DNA of 64,000 nt from Flavobacterium ichthyis (lineage in GTDB: Bacteria; Bacteroidota; Bacteroidia; Flavobacteriales; Flavobacteriaceae), in the NCBI RefSeq assembly GCF_009915155.1, contig NZ_JAABLM010000001.1:124001-188000 (forward strand), read 5' to 3'. The notes under the pieces were generated by a model. The model was not told the origin of the DNA, did not search any database, and saw only the letters and a program-made list of their open reading frames with translations. The position numbers and the translations under genes are program-made. Positions 46,642 through 56,334 of the stretch are shown one piece after another (position 1 is the stretch's first letter; the number at the start of each line of letters is the position of its first letter).

Positions 46642-46680
46642 AAAAAAAAAAACCGTTGCAATTATTATCGCAACGGTTTT
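46642..46680 (-). terminator. Terminator after enolase
   Basis: AAAACCGTTGC (46649-46659) pairs with GCAACGGTTTT (46670-46680); the A-run at 46642-46652 gives the T-tract on the minus strand. Confidence 0.8.
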
Positions 46681-46737
46681 ATGATTATTTATGCTCTTAA
46701 CCCAGATTATAGTGGAAACCAGGGTTAATTTCAAAAA

Positions 46738-48042
<1,305 letters not shown>

Positions 48043-48080
48043 TTATGAATTGTTTGTCTATTTTTTTTTTGAAACGGTAA

Positions 48081-48088
48081 CAAATTTA
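48081..48088 (-). promoter_or_regulatory. -7 promoter element of eno
   Basis: TAAATTTG on the minus strand, 51-58 bp before the ATG, is a full TAnnTTTG match; a -33 element is not clear. Confidence 0.4.
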
Positions 48089-48753
48089 ACGATTTTAAAA
48101 AACAGAACCCTATAATTTTTAAAAACTTATAAACGCAAACGTTTGAGGGTTTTGGATTTAGGATTTTTTGATGGAAAAATTAAAAGGTTTTAAGATGAAT
48201 TCATATTGCCCTTTAATTTTTAATCGTTTATTTACCCTAAAAGCCCAAATTTTTTACTATTTTTTTTGCTAAATGGAAAGCTCACGAGGAAAGGCACAAA
48301 GGCGCAATAGGTTATATCATCCTTGAAATTTAACTTTGCGCTTCGTCATGGAATTTGGACTGGTGCATCAGCGAACAAGCGAAACAATTTTTTTCACGAA
48401 TGTTTCTTTATTGGAATTTGGCATTTAGTTATTGAAATTTAATTTTTAATTTGGGCATGTCCCGCCAGAAAAAGGCGGGTCGGGCTTTCCGCTTCAATCT
48501 TTTATTTTTTAAAGAAAAAAATAAAAGGATTTTCGCTTCAATCCCTCACGCAATAACATAAACCATTTTTGATCAATTACATACATTTAAGCCAACGTCA
48601 CTGCAACTATATTTCACCCATAAGATTGCAAAAATCAACACAATCACTTACCTTTGATATAGAAAACAACATTGCGCTCCATAAAATTAAAATAATACCA
48701 CCATTTAGAAAGCTGGCATTCATAGCCTACTTTTTAAAAAAATAGATAATACT
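48089..48753. other. Intergenic 660 bp with hairpin repeat
   Basis: No gene. At 48461-48479 CCCGCC and GGCGGG form a short hairpin, followed by CTTTCCGCTTCAATC. A long A/T stem lies at about 48499-48527 (CTTTTATTTTTT / AAAAAAATAAAAG), then GATTTTCGCTTCAATCCCTC. The doubled CGCTTCAATC is shared with the dispersed intergenic repeat family. Confidence 0.55.
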
Positions 48754-49512
48754 ATGAACCGAATATTTGACACCGAAATTTGGAAACCCATTAGCTTCGA
48801 TATGGAGTTTACTAATGAATTTACGATGGAAATTTCTAACCATGGAAGGGTTCGCAGCTTTAATAAAATTTCAAATGGAAGAATACTGAAAGGCTCCATT
48901 ACCGAAGGCTACAATATCATCAGGCTAAAACTATACAGACCTCGCGACCAGAAAACAGAAGAAAAATTTATTGAATTAAAAAACGAAATTTCTAATCTTT
49001 ACAAATTAAGGCGTGAACAAGAAATTAGTATTGAGACTGTTAGAGCACGCGAACATCTTACGAAAAACATTGAAACAAAAAAGTTAGAGCTTAGCAAAAA
49101 ACTTTTAAAAGACCTGAAAAAACGTACTATCAACCACCATTTTCTGGTACACCGATTGGTCGCAAGATATTTTTTGCCCACGCCACCACCTGAAAAAACT
49201 GTTGTGGGACATCTAGATTATAATAAACTTAACAACCATGTAAGTAATTTACGATGGATGTCGCCAGAGGAAAATCAGCAACATCAAAGCAAAAGTCCAT
49301 ACGTAATTGCTGAAAAAAAATGGCGGAAATACACCAAAAAAGCGAAAATTAAAGGACAAAAGCTAACAACCACCGAGGTGATGCATATTAAAATACAGCT
49401 TAGAAGAAATAAACCCGCAAGACAAATTGCAAAACAATTTGACATTTCAGAAATGCAGGTTTATCGGATAAAACGTGGCGAAAACTGGTCGCATATTACC
49501 ATTCCGGACTAA
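48754..49512 (+). CDS. NUMOD4/HNH endonuclease-like protein
   Basis: 252 aa. N-terminal NUMOD4-type segment (WKPISFDMEFTNEFTMEISNHGRVRSF). HNH-like core: FLVHRLVARYFLP ... VGHLDYNKLNNHVSNLRWMSPEENQQH. C-terminal DNA-binding helix-turn-helix (IKIQLRRNKPARQIAKQFDISEMQVYRI). It resembles free-standing homing-type nucleases of phages and genomic islands. A coiled, charged insert (about 68-115) separates the first two parts. First gene of the accessory stretch. Confidence 0.78.
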   Translation: MNRIFDTEIWKPISFDMEFTNEFTMEISNHGRVRSFNKISNGRILKGSITEGYNIIRLKLYRPRDQKTEEKFIELKNEISNLYKLRREQEISIETVRAREHLTKNIETKKLELSKKLLKDLKKRTINHHFLVHRLVARYFLPTPPPEKTVVGHLDYNKLNNHVSNLRWMSPEENQQHQSKSPYVIAEKKWRKYTKKAKIKGQKLTTTEVMHIKIQLRRNKPARQIAKQFDISEMQVYRIKRGENWSHITIPD

Positions 49513-49944
49513 AGTATTATTTGAGAATTGCAGCTCTGAAAAGTATTGCGAGTATTTAACACTGGTGTAAAATGATTGATATTACACTTAGAGAAGGGAA
49601 AATAGTTTATAAATTGTTCACTCGTTTTCGATGTAACTTGGTTTTTGATCAATATTTATTTGGTTTTATAGTCTATTTTGAGAATAGATTTTAAACCCTC
49701 ATAGTTTTTTTCTAAAAAACTTTCCCACCTTACGGCTTCCCGGACAAAAACTCAATAAAACATTTTTATCTTAGCCTTACCATAATAATACGGTTATCGA
49801 CTTTCTTTTCACTTTATCGATTTGCATTGAAAAGTTGGATTTTTTTGGGTAGTATTGTGGAATGAGTATACGTGGTTAATGGCTTGTATACATTTATTGT
49901 AGGCAATTTTACCGCAGAATACTTAAAACTAAATAAAAATAAAA
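49513..49944. other. Intergenic 430 bp, nothing recognised
   Basis: Strongly AT-rich. Near the right end TGGCTTGTATACATTTATTGTAGGCAATTTTACC may be the left border of the next gene pair. No reading frame, RNA or clear promoter. Confidence 0.4.
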
Positions 49945-50547
49945 ATGACAAAAAAAATTCTAACTCTATTTTTCCTTGTTTCATTAAATCTTATTAATGC
50001 ACAAGACAAACCAAATGATTATCTAAAAAATTTCAATAATGAATTAAAAATATGGAAAAACACATACTCAAACTTTAATTTAGATGAGTTTGAAGTTGAA
50101 GAAAAAACCAATTTTAAAGATTTATACTCTGAAAAAGTTCCTTTTAAAAATTTAAACCAAGAATATAAAACTATTGGAACATATTCTCCAAAGAAGTCAA
50201 AATTTATAGACATTTATTCATATTTAAATTTGGAAAAGAATGGAAATTCATATGATGCAATAGTTGATGTAGACCAAAATATTGTGCTATATCAAATAAA
50301 TGAAAATACAAAAACTACATTATTAAGCTGTGGTAGTTCAAAAGGAATTGATGAAGTTTTTTGGGTAAACGAAAAGAAACTATTGTTAGTTGGAACACAA
50401 TATTTAGAAGTAAAAAAACCAATTATCATTATTGTTGATTTTGAAAATTCAACTGTAACTGAATATGCTAACACAAATAATAATTGCACGCAAAAAAGTA
50501 AATATAATTCTCCAAAACTTAAATTAATTAATATAAAAGGTCTGTAA
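49945..50547 (+). CDS. Hypothetical exported protein
   Basis: 200 aa. Signal peptide MTKKILTLFFLVSLNLINAQ. The rest is Lys/Asn-rich with no recognised family (central block FIDIYSYLNLEKNGNSYDAIVDVDQNIVLYQIN). It lies 1 nt before the next gene, so it is an operon pair. Base composition is more AT-rich than the housekeeping neighbours, consistent with acquisition. Confidence 0.6.
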   Translation: MTKKILTLFFLVSLNLINAQDKPNDYLKNFNNELKIWKNTYSNFNLDEFEVEEKTNFKDLYSEKVPFKNLNQEYKTIGTYSPKKSKFIDIYSYLNLEKNGNSYDAIVDVDQNIVLYQINENTKTTLLSCGSSKGIDEVFWVNEKKLLLVGTQYLEVKKPIIIIVDFENSTVTEYANTNNNCTQKSKYNSPKLKLINIKGL

Positions 50548-50548
50548 A

Positions 50549-51379
50549 ATGAAAAAAACAATTTTAGTATTAGCTTTTATTTCATTTGTCTTTGTTTCTT
50601 GCAAACAAGAAACTAAAAATGATGAAATCAAAAATGATTATTCTCAGATTTTTAATTCAAAAGAATTAATAGAATTAAAAAACACAATTACAGAACCAAA
50701 AGAAAAATATAGTTTCTATAAGCATCTTTATTTAGTTGCAAAATTAGAAGATTTAAAAAATTCAGAAAATAAAGATTTAAGTGAGTTAAAAAATTATTCT
50801 GATAAAACATTAATTGAATTGAGTAAAATTATTATTGACGAGTATACATCAAATAATAAAGATGAAAATATGGATTCTATTCCAAGTTTTACAGGTTTAC
50901 TAACAAGGAATCAAATAATTACAAAACTTGATAGTGTTTTTTCTACGAAAAAATATAATCTTTCAGAAGTAATGCACGAAACTTTTGTTGGAACTTTAAA
51001 TGGCGGTACTTTTCCTGAAACAATTAAAGACAACATTATAACCTTACAACGTAGCTTTGGAACAGGTGCGAGTCAAGTTTACACATATATTTTAGTAGAA
51101 AATGAAAATGTAACTAATTTAGGTCAAGTTTATGATTATTTAAGTAAATCAGAGTATGATAAACTTGAAAATGAAATAAAAAATGTTGCGAAAAATTATA
51201 ACGGAATGTGCTCAAGAACTGGAACCGAAATAACGAAAACAGAAGATAAATATTTGATAAGTTTTACTGCATATCAAAATGAAGATGCGGGTTGTTGTCC
51301 TACATTGTCGATTTCTTACGAAACAAAAGATTTTATAAATATTATTCCAAATACAATAAAAACGAAAATAGAAAATTAA
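50549..51379 (+). CDS. Hypothetical lipoprotein
   Basis: 276 aa. Lipoprotein signal (ISFVFVSCKQETKND, Cys18). It contains NLSEVMHETFVGTLNGGTFPETIKDNIITLQRS and a C-terminal CCPTLSISYETKDF. No recognised family. Second gene of a two-gene unit with 49945-50547. Confidence 0.6.
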   Translation: MKKTILVLAFISFVFVSCKQETKNDEIKNDYSQIFNSKELIELKNTITEPKEKYSFYKHLYLVAKLEDLKNSENKDLSELKNYSDKTLIELSKIIIDEYTSNNKDENMDSIPSFTGLLTRNQIITKLDSVFSTKKYNLSEVMHETFVGTLNGGTFPETIKDNIITLQRSFGTGASQVYTYILVENENVTNLGQVYDYLSKSEYDKLENEIKNVAKNYNGMCSRTGTEITKTEDKYLISFTAYQNEDAGCCPTLSISYETKDFINIIPNTIKTKIEN

Positions 51380-51563
51380 AAACTGCCTACAACACAGGTT
51401 TTGCAGGATTGCGTGTTTTGGGCTTAATTTGAAGTTGGTTTTGTATCTTTGAGTTTAGTATTAAACCGTAAGTTTCGGGCTTATTTAGTCCGCAACCTCG
51501 CCAAGCGCCGGAACGTTCGCTGTTATTTTACCGAACGACACTACAAAATGAACAACAAAATAA
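51380..51563. other. Gene-cassette-like border sequence
   Basis: After the lipoprotein stop, CTGCCTACAACACAGGTTTT and GCAGGATTGCG; then GCCGGAACGTTCGCTGTTAT and TTTACCGAACGAC before the next gene. A related string, CTACAGCTAACAAGGATTTT then GCAATAGTGG, follows the next gene at 53040. Such strings recur around accessory genes in Flavobacteria; no integrase is visible. Confidence 0.4.
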
Positions 51564-53036
51564 ATGAAGAAACTTTTTACAATCCTTTCCATACTACTGA
51601 CAACTTTTTCCACCTTTGCACAGGTTGACAAAAATTCAGACCTATACAAAACAATTCTTGTAAAGGACAGTTTGCTTTTTGATGTTGGTTTTAACCATTG
51701 CAACATTAAACAGTTTGAAAATTTGTTAAGCGACAATCTTAAATTTTATCACGATAAAGACGGTATTTCCGACAAAACAAAATTTCTAACTGACTTAAAA
51801 AATGGAATTTGCAACAACCAAACTAATCGCCAAGTTCAGCGATTTTTGGTAAAAGAAAGTACCGAAATATTTCCACTTTATAAAAATGGTATTCTCTATG
51901 GTGCAGTTCAGAATGGAGAACATAAATTTTCAGAAAAAAGAGAAAGTCAAGGCGGAATAGCAAAGTTTACAAACGTTTGGCAATTAGAAAATGGCGAATG
52001 GAAACTAACAACTTCTTTTAGTTTTGACCATCAAGCTGACGACACTAAAAAAACAGAAAAATCAATTTTTGACAATGAAACAGAAATTGAAAAATGGTTG
52101 AAAGAAAAAAAAGTACCAACTCTGGGAATTGGCGTTATTGAAAATGGTAAACTGCAACAAGTAAAAGTTTTTGGCGAAATTTCAAAAGGAATTTCTGCAC
52201 CATACAACACTATTTTCAATGTTGCTTCTTTAACTAAACCCGTAACAGCAATGGTTGCGTTAAAGTTGGTGAGTTTGGGTAAGTGGAACTTGGACGAACC
52301 AATCTATAAATATTGGACTGACCCAGATATTACCAACGACCCACGAAATAAAAAACTTACGACAAGAATTATTTTGAGCCACCAAACGGGATTTCCGAAT
52401 TGGCGATATATGAATGAAAATAAAAAACTCAACTTTCAATTTGAACCAGGCACGAAATATCAATATTCGGGTGAAGGAATGGAATATTTGCGAAAGGCAT
52501 TAGAAAAAAAGTTCAATAAATCATTACAACAATTGGCTAACGAACTTATTTTTCAGCCACTAAAAATGACCGATACAAGATATGTTTGGGACAAAAATGT
52601 AGACACAAAAAGATTGGCAATTGGCTACGACAAAAATGGAAACACATACGAAACGGTAAAAAATACCACACCTAATGCAGCAGACGATTTATTGACAACG
52701 ATTGAAGATTACGGAAACTTTTTGGTAAGTGTAATGAATGGTGATGACTTATCCAAAAATGTATTTGAAGAAATGACCAAAAATCAAGTAGCCAGCACAA
52801 AAGGAAAACACTTTGGTTTGGGTTTTGAAATTTATGATTTAGGAAATGGCGAAATAGCCTTGTCTCACGGTGGTTCAGACAATGGTGTTCAAACAATTGT
52901 ATTTATTTTACCAAAAACAAAACAAGGACTTTTGATTTTCACAAATTCAGACACGGGCGGAAGCGTTTTTGAGAATCTGTTGAAACATTATTTAGGAGAG
53001 AATGGACAAAAAATTTTTGACATTGAGACAAGATAA
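51564..53036 (+). CDS. Serine hydrolase (class C beta-lactamase family) with N-terminal DUF4440-like domain
   Basis: 490 aa. Signal peptide MKKLFTILSILLTTFSTFAQ. Residues about 25-155 form an NTF2/DUF4440-like domain (VGFNHCNIKQFENLLSDNLKFYHDKDG ... WQLENGEWKLTTSFSFDHQ). The serine hydrolase domain follows: SxxK at Ser222/Lys225 (VASLTKPVTA), Tyr301 in YSGEG (Y-x-N position has Gly), and HGGS at 435-438. All core residues for an acylating Ser are present. Probably a periplasmic peptidase or esterase rather than a true beta-lactamase. Flanked by cassette-like borders. Confidence 0.82.
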   Translation: MKKLFTILSILLTTFSTFAQVDKNSDLYKTILVKDSLLFDVGFNHCNIKQFENLLSDNLKFYHDKDGISDKTKFLTDLKNGICNNQTNRQVQRFLVKESTEIFPLYKNGILYGAVQNGEHKFSEKRESQGGIAKFTNVWQLENGEWKLTTSFSFDHQADDTKKTEKSIFDNETEIEKWLKEKKVPTLGIGVIENGKLQQVKVFGEISKGISAPYNTIFNVASLTKPVTAMVALKLVSLGKWNLDEPIYKYWTDPDITNDPRNKKLTTRIILSHQTGFPNWRYMNENKKLNFQFEPGTKYQYSGEGMEYLRKALEKKFNKSLQQLANELIFQPLKMTDTRYVWDKNVDTKRLAIGYDKNGNTYETVKNTTPNAADDLLTTIEDYGNFLVSVMNGDDLSKNVFEEMTKNQVASTKGKHFGLGFEIYDLGNGEIALSHGGSDNGVQTIVFILPKTKQGLLIFTNSDTGGSVFENLLKHYLGENGQKIFDIETR

Positions 53037-53112
53037 AAAACTACAGCTAACAAGGATTTTGCAATAGTGGGGCGAAATCCGTGCCCGCAATAAACCTCAA
53101 AAAAAAACCGCT

Positions 53113-53136
53113 CCGCAAAGTCTCCCGACTTTGCGG
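53113..53136. repeat. Short palindromic repeat, copy 1
   Basis: CCGCAAAGT and ACTTTGCGG flank CTCCCG. The same element, slightly changed, is at 56266-56289. The bases before it (AATCCGTGCCCGCAATAAAC, 53078-53097) are the right half of the REP-like element seen complete at 54195. Confidence 0.7.
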
Positions 53137-53280
53137 CAAAAAACAACAACCTCAAAATCCCCCTCAAAAAAAAATTCAAAAAAAATACCCCAAAAAAATA
53201 CAACCCAAACATTTTTTTAGTAAAATTGTAACATATTTCCCCAATATATCTTTAAAAATCTAAATTTAAAATAATTAATT

Positions 53281-53511
53281 ATGGGGAAATATGTACAAGA
53301 GAACATTCACGCCATCCGCCTCACACGCGGATTGTCTCAGAAACAATTGGGCGAATAGGTCAACCTAAGCGAAAGTTATATCGGCAAAATCGAAAGACGC
53401 CAACAAAAACTCACAGATAAAAACTTCAGCAATATCTGTCAAGCACTGCAAACTACGCCACAAGTTTTAAACGGCCCATACCTCAATCCGGTCTTTAGCT
53501 ACATTGAGTAA
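53281..53511 (+). pseudogene. XRE-family regulator with in-frame TAG
   Basis: Frame from ATG 53281: MGKYVQENIHAIRLTRGLSQ, KQLGE, stop TAG (53356-53358), then VNLSESYIGKIERRQQKLTD and continuing to TAA at 53509. The length is 76 codons, the normal size of a small HTH_3 protein. Only codon 26 is broken (Leu, Ile or Ala is expected there), by a single substitution. The helix-turn-helix (LSQKQLGE-VNLSESYIGKIE) is otherwise intact, so the damage looks recent. Confidence 0.8.
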
Positions 53512-53651
53512 GAAATTCCAATAGAAAAAATTTCCAAATTCAAAAGCGAAGCGTAATTTCAATTACAAAATTCAAAAAAATTAAAACATTCGTGCATTCG
53601 TGGTAATCCAACAAAATACCCACAAAATAGTAATCGAATAAATTATAAAAA

Positions 53652-54074
53652 ATGAAAAATTTAATCTTAATTATCGCAACCGTACTGTTATTTTGTTCTT
53701 GCCAAAGTGACGACAACAATAACAGTACTGACTTATACGGCAAATGGCAACTCATCGCACAACAAGAGTTTGACGATTTGATAGAAGAAGAGGAAGAATC
53801 GACACCGCTGGTTTGGCATTCCGTTGAAAATGGAGAAATTTATGAGTTTCGCGCCAATGCCACCTTTTCAAAATCAGGAGCAATTGTTAACAATTATCAG
53901 GGAACTTATCAATACCAGTCGTCAGCGAACGTACTAACCTTACAATGTAATAATAACGATATTCCAAGCGAATACCAAATCGAATGGCTTGAAAACAATA
54001 GCCAAATTATCCTAACGCGATTAAACGGAGATTGGGTTCAAGGATCAAAGATCAAGCTTCAAAAGATAGAGTAA
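53652..54074 (+). CDS. Lipocalin-like lipoprotein
   Basis: 140 aa. Lipoprotein signal (LLFCSCQSDDNNNS, Cys18). The mature domain has the pattern of small lipocalin-like Bacteroidetes proteins: YGKWQLIA, EIYEFRANATFSKSG, GTYQYQSSANVLTLQC, IILTRLNGDW. Binding partner unknown. Single gene with its own terminator. Confidence 0.68.
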   Translation: MKNLILIIATVLLFCSCQSDDNNNSTDLYGKWQLIAQQEFDDLIEEEEESTPLVWHSVENGEIYEFRANATFSKSGAIVNNYQGTYQYQSSANVLTLQCNNNDIPSEYQIEWLENNSQIILTRLNGDWVQGSKIKLQKIE

Positions 54075-54095
54075 ACCTATTTTTCAAAACAACAA

Positions 54096-54129
54096 AACCT
54101 GCAGGATTTTCTCTTGCAGGTTTTTTTTT
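54096..54129 (+). terminator. Terminator after the lipocalin-like gene
   Basis: AACCTGCA (54097-54104) pairs with TGCAGGTT (54115-54122), then T9. Confidence 0.85.
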
Positions 54130-54194
54130 GAAAATTTTAAAACACACATTCATCAAAAATCATCCCCGAAACAAAATGCATCAATCATAAAGAA

Positions 54195-54230
54195 AACCCG
54201 ATAGCGCGGATTTTCAATCCGTGCCCGCAA
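54195..54230 (+). repeat. REP-like palindrome
   Basis: AACCCGATAGCGCGGATTTT followed by CAATCCGTGCCCGCAA. CGGATT and AATCCG are the stem. The same unit, reversed, ends the Rhs-associated repeats (5349, 7055, 8859, partly 10618), and a half copy is at 53073. It resembles REP elements mobilised by IS200-type RAYT transposases; no transposase is in this window. Confidence 0.65.
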
Positions 54231-54595
54231 TCAACTTCAAAAAACGAAAAACCATTTACTCCCGTAAATGGTTTTCATTTTTTAAATTATTTTTGGTTTT
54301 AGTTTTTGCATTCCCCCTTTTTCTTGCCTCCCGCCATTTCGTACTGCGAACTGTTTTTACCGTACTTTGTAGCAACGCCATAAGTATGCGTTCGTTCCAA
54401 TCATTCAATACTTCAATTTGTGCAAAGCACCGCTAACAGGAACTTTACGTTAAAGTTAAATTGCACCTTTCAAAACTTTTCAATCTATTTACGACTAAAT
54501 CAAATTTAATTAGTAAATTGTCAATAATTTTATAAATATAAATGTTCTGTACGAAAAAAATTGAGAATAATTAACCGAAAACCCTTTAAATTAGG
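54231..54595. other. Intergenic, hairpin and no gene
   Basis: AAAACCATTTAC TCCC GTAAATGGTTTT (about 54247-54274) is a perfect hairpin. The rest, including CGCTAACAGGAACTTTACG near 54432, shows no gene; a 71-codon frame is not supported. Confidence 0.5.
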
Positions 54596-55768
54596 ATTAA
54601 AAAAGTTACGATAATTTCTACAATTATATCATTAGCGCTAATCTTTTTTGTCACTGGTTGTGGAAATGACCACGTTGAAAACGACAACCCTAATATTTCT
54701 TTAAATAATAAATATTTAGAGATAATTAGAAAGCAAACTCAAAACAAAATCTCTAGTGAAGTACCAGCCACAAAATTGTACAAACGAATGATAGAAAATA
54801 AAGGTAATTTAGGTTCGGTAATTTCAATTTCTACTGAGGAAATAGATTTACAAAATTTAAACGATTCCTTTAATGGGTTCCCTGAAAATAAAACTATTGT
54901 TTCGATTGGCTTTTTAAATTTTCAAAACGTGACGGGCTGGATATTTACCCATCACTACGATAGTTCCAATATTCTAAAATTCAACTGTTACAAAATAAAT
55001 AATTTGAGTGAATTAGAATTAACAGAATATCAAGATATAGTTGTCTCTAATATTATTTTAAACAACATTATCTACGTGGCAAACGAATTGGCACCTGGAG
55101 CCGACATCGAAATTATTGGCATAAAAGAATTGCTAACAATGCATTTTAACTCGCCATATGATGATTTAAGTCTAATGAATTTTAGAAGCAGTTATAATCT
55201 AGATAAGTACAATCACTTAGATGATCTATCATTAGTGGATGGAAGTGGGGGAGGTTGCGGAATTACACATCATTGCTGGAGTGGAGGTGGACAATGTCAT
55301 CCTTTTGGTGGCGGATGTCGGGAACGCTCATGCGGACGTACAGGAATGAGTAACTTCATTCAAGAGTTCTCCACAAGCGATAATTATCATCTATTCAATA
55401 GCGTTATATCAATAGAAAAATCATACGAAGTAAGAGATGAACTAAATGATACTAATAATGGTAAATTTTTTGTAGACGCGTTCTATTCAATTTCTGACCA
55501 TTTGAACAGTTCTACCGACTTATTCTTAGCAATGGAGCTAATAAGCAATTTAGACAAATATGATGAAATTATATCAGCGTTTACCAGTAATAATTCTTCA
55601 CTTATCGTCACTGACGAACACATTGAGTCAATTAGCAGTATTCTTTTGATTTCATCAAGCAAATCTGACAGCGATGTATATAAAGTAGTAACAAACGACC
55701 TGATAAAAATTTCGAACAGGTTTAGAAATAAGAATTTAAATGATATTAAACTGGAACTATCTAATTAA
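54596..55768 (+). CDS. Cys/Gly/His-rich lipoprotein with non-ATG (ATT) start
   Basis: 390 aa if read from ATT 54596. The codons ATT AAA AAA GTT ACG ... encode (M)KKVTIISTIISLALIFF, then VTGC, a complete lipoprotein signal that demands a start at this point, but no ATG, GTG or TTG lies there and a stop (54587) is just upstream. The first conventional start in frame is TTG 54776, which would lose the signal. The middle has SGGGCGITHHCWSGGGQCHP then FGGGCRERSCG, a dense Cys/His/Gly segment that could bind metal or form disulfides. Unknown family. Either a real ATT start or a start-codon mutation. Confidence 0.6.
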   Translation: MKKVTIISTIISLALIFFVTGCGNDHVENDNPNISLNNKYLEIIRKQTQNKISSEVPATKLYKRMIENKGNLGSVISISTEEIDLQNLNDSFNGFPENKTIVSIGFLNFQNVTGWIFTHHYDSSNILKFNCYKINNLSELELTEYQDIVVSNIILNNIIYVANELAPGADIEIIGIKELLTMHFNSPYDDLSLMNFRSSYNLDKYNHLDDLSLVDGSGGGCGITHHCWSGGGQCHPFGGGCRERSCGRTGMSNFIQEFSTSDNYHLFNSVISIEKSYEVRDELNDTNNGKFFVDAFYSISDHLNSSTDLFLAMELISNLDKYDEIISAFTSNNSSLIVTDEHIESISSILLISSSKSDSDVYKVVTNDLIKISNRFRNKNLNDIKLELSN

Positions 55769-56234
55769 ATTAACACTTCATATTTTTGAAACTTTATTCA
55801 TTGCGGTGTTTTCAATCAGTCTATACTGGATACTGTATGATCTACTAATTGATCATTTAAATAATTCAAACAAAATGTATTTTATGAATGAGTTCCGGCT
55901 GTTAATTTTTATCGTCATAACGCATTTTATTACAGAAACTTTCAAGTGGAATAATTATGTAAAAAATTTACTGTCGGCAATATTATTTTCCTACAGCCTA
56001 ATTCAGTTACTAATTTTAACCTTTAAATATTGTGTCCCTGAGTACAACTATGAATTACTAAGTAAAGTAATTATCTTCGTGATAACCTTGGCAATCCTCA
56101 TTTGGAATACTTTAAAGTTATTAAAACGAAACAGGCTTGACACTTTTAAAATTGTGATATCCGTGGTTTTGATATTGTTCGACTTAGTATATTCTCTATT
56201 AATCTACCATTCTCTATACGATTTTCTATGGTAG
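55740..56234 (+). CDS. Hypothetical integral membrane protein
   Basis: 164 aa with about four to five membrane segments (LIKLTLHIFETLFIAVFSISLYWIL; LLIFIVITHFITE; LLSAILFSYSLIQLLILTF; VIIFVITLAILIWNTLKLL; IVISVVLILFDLVYSLLI). It overlaps the preceding lipoprotein gene by 29 nt, so the two are probably expressed together. No family recognised. Confidence 0.6.
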   Translation: MILNWNYLIKLTLHIFETLFIAVFSISLYWILYDLLIDHLNNSNKMYFMNEFRLLIFIVITHFITETFKWNNYVKNLLSAILFSYSLIQLLILTFKYCVPEYNYELLSKVIIFVITLAILIWNTLKLLKRNRLDTFKIVISVVLILFDLVYSLLIYHSLYDFLW

Positions 56235-56265
56235 AGAGAGGCAACAAATTATGTGTATCCCCACT

Positions 56266-56289
56266 CCGCAAACTTTCCCGACTTTGCGG
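56266..56289. repeat. Short palindromic repeat, copy 2
   Basis: CTCCGCAAACTTTCCCGACT then TTGCGGC; matches 53113-53136 with two substitutions that weaken the stem. Confidence 0.65.
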
Positions 56290-56310
56290 CTAAAAACACA
56301 CACAAATCCA

Positions 56311-56334
56311 CAAAAAAAGACGCTTAAAGCGCCT
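56311..56334 (-). terminator. Terminator overlapping the carA stop
   Basis: On the minus strand GGCGC (56333-56329) pairs with GCGTC (56323-56319), then T7. The loop contains the carA stop codon. Confidence 0.6.

Noticed and set aside
54221..54436. 71-codon plus-strand frame
   Set aside because: It starts inside the REP-like palindrome and runs through a perfect hairpin; composition is not protein-like.
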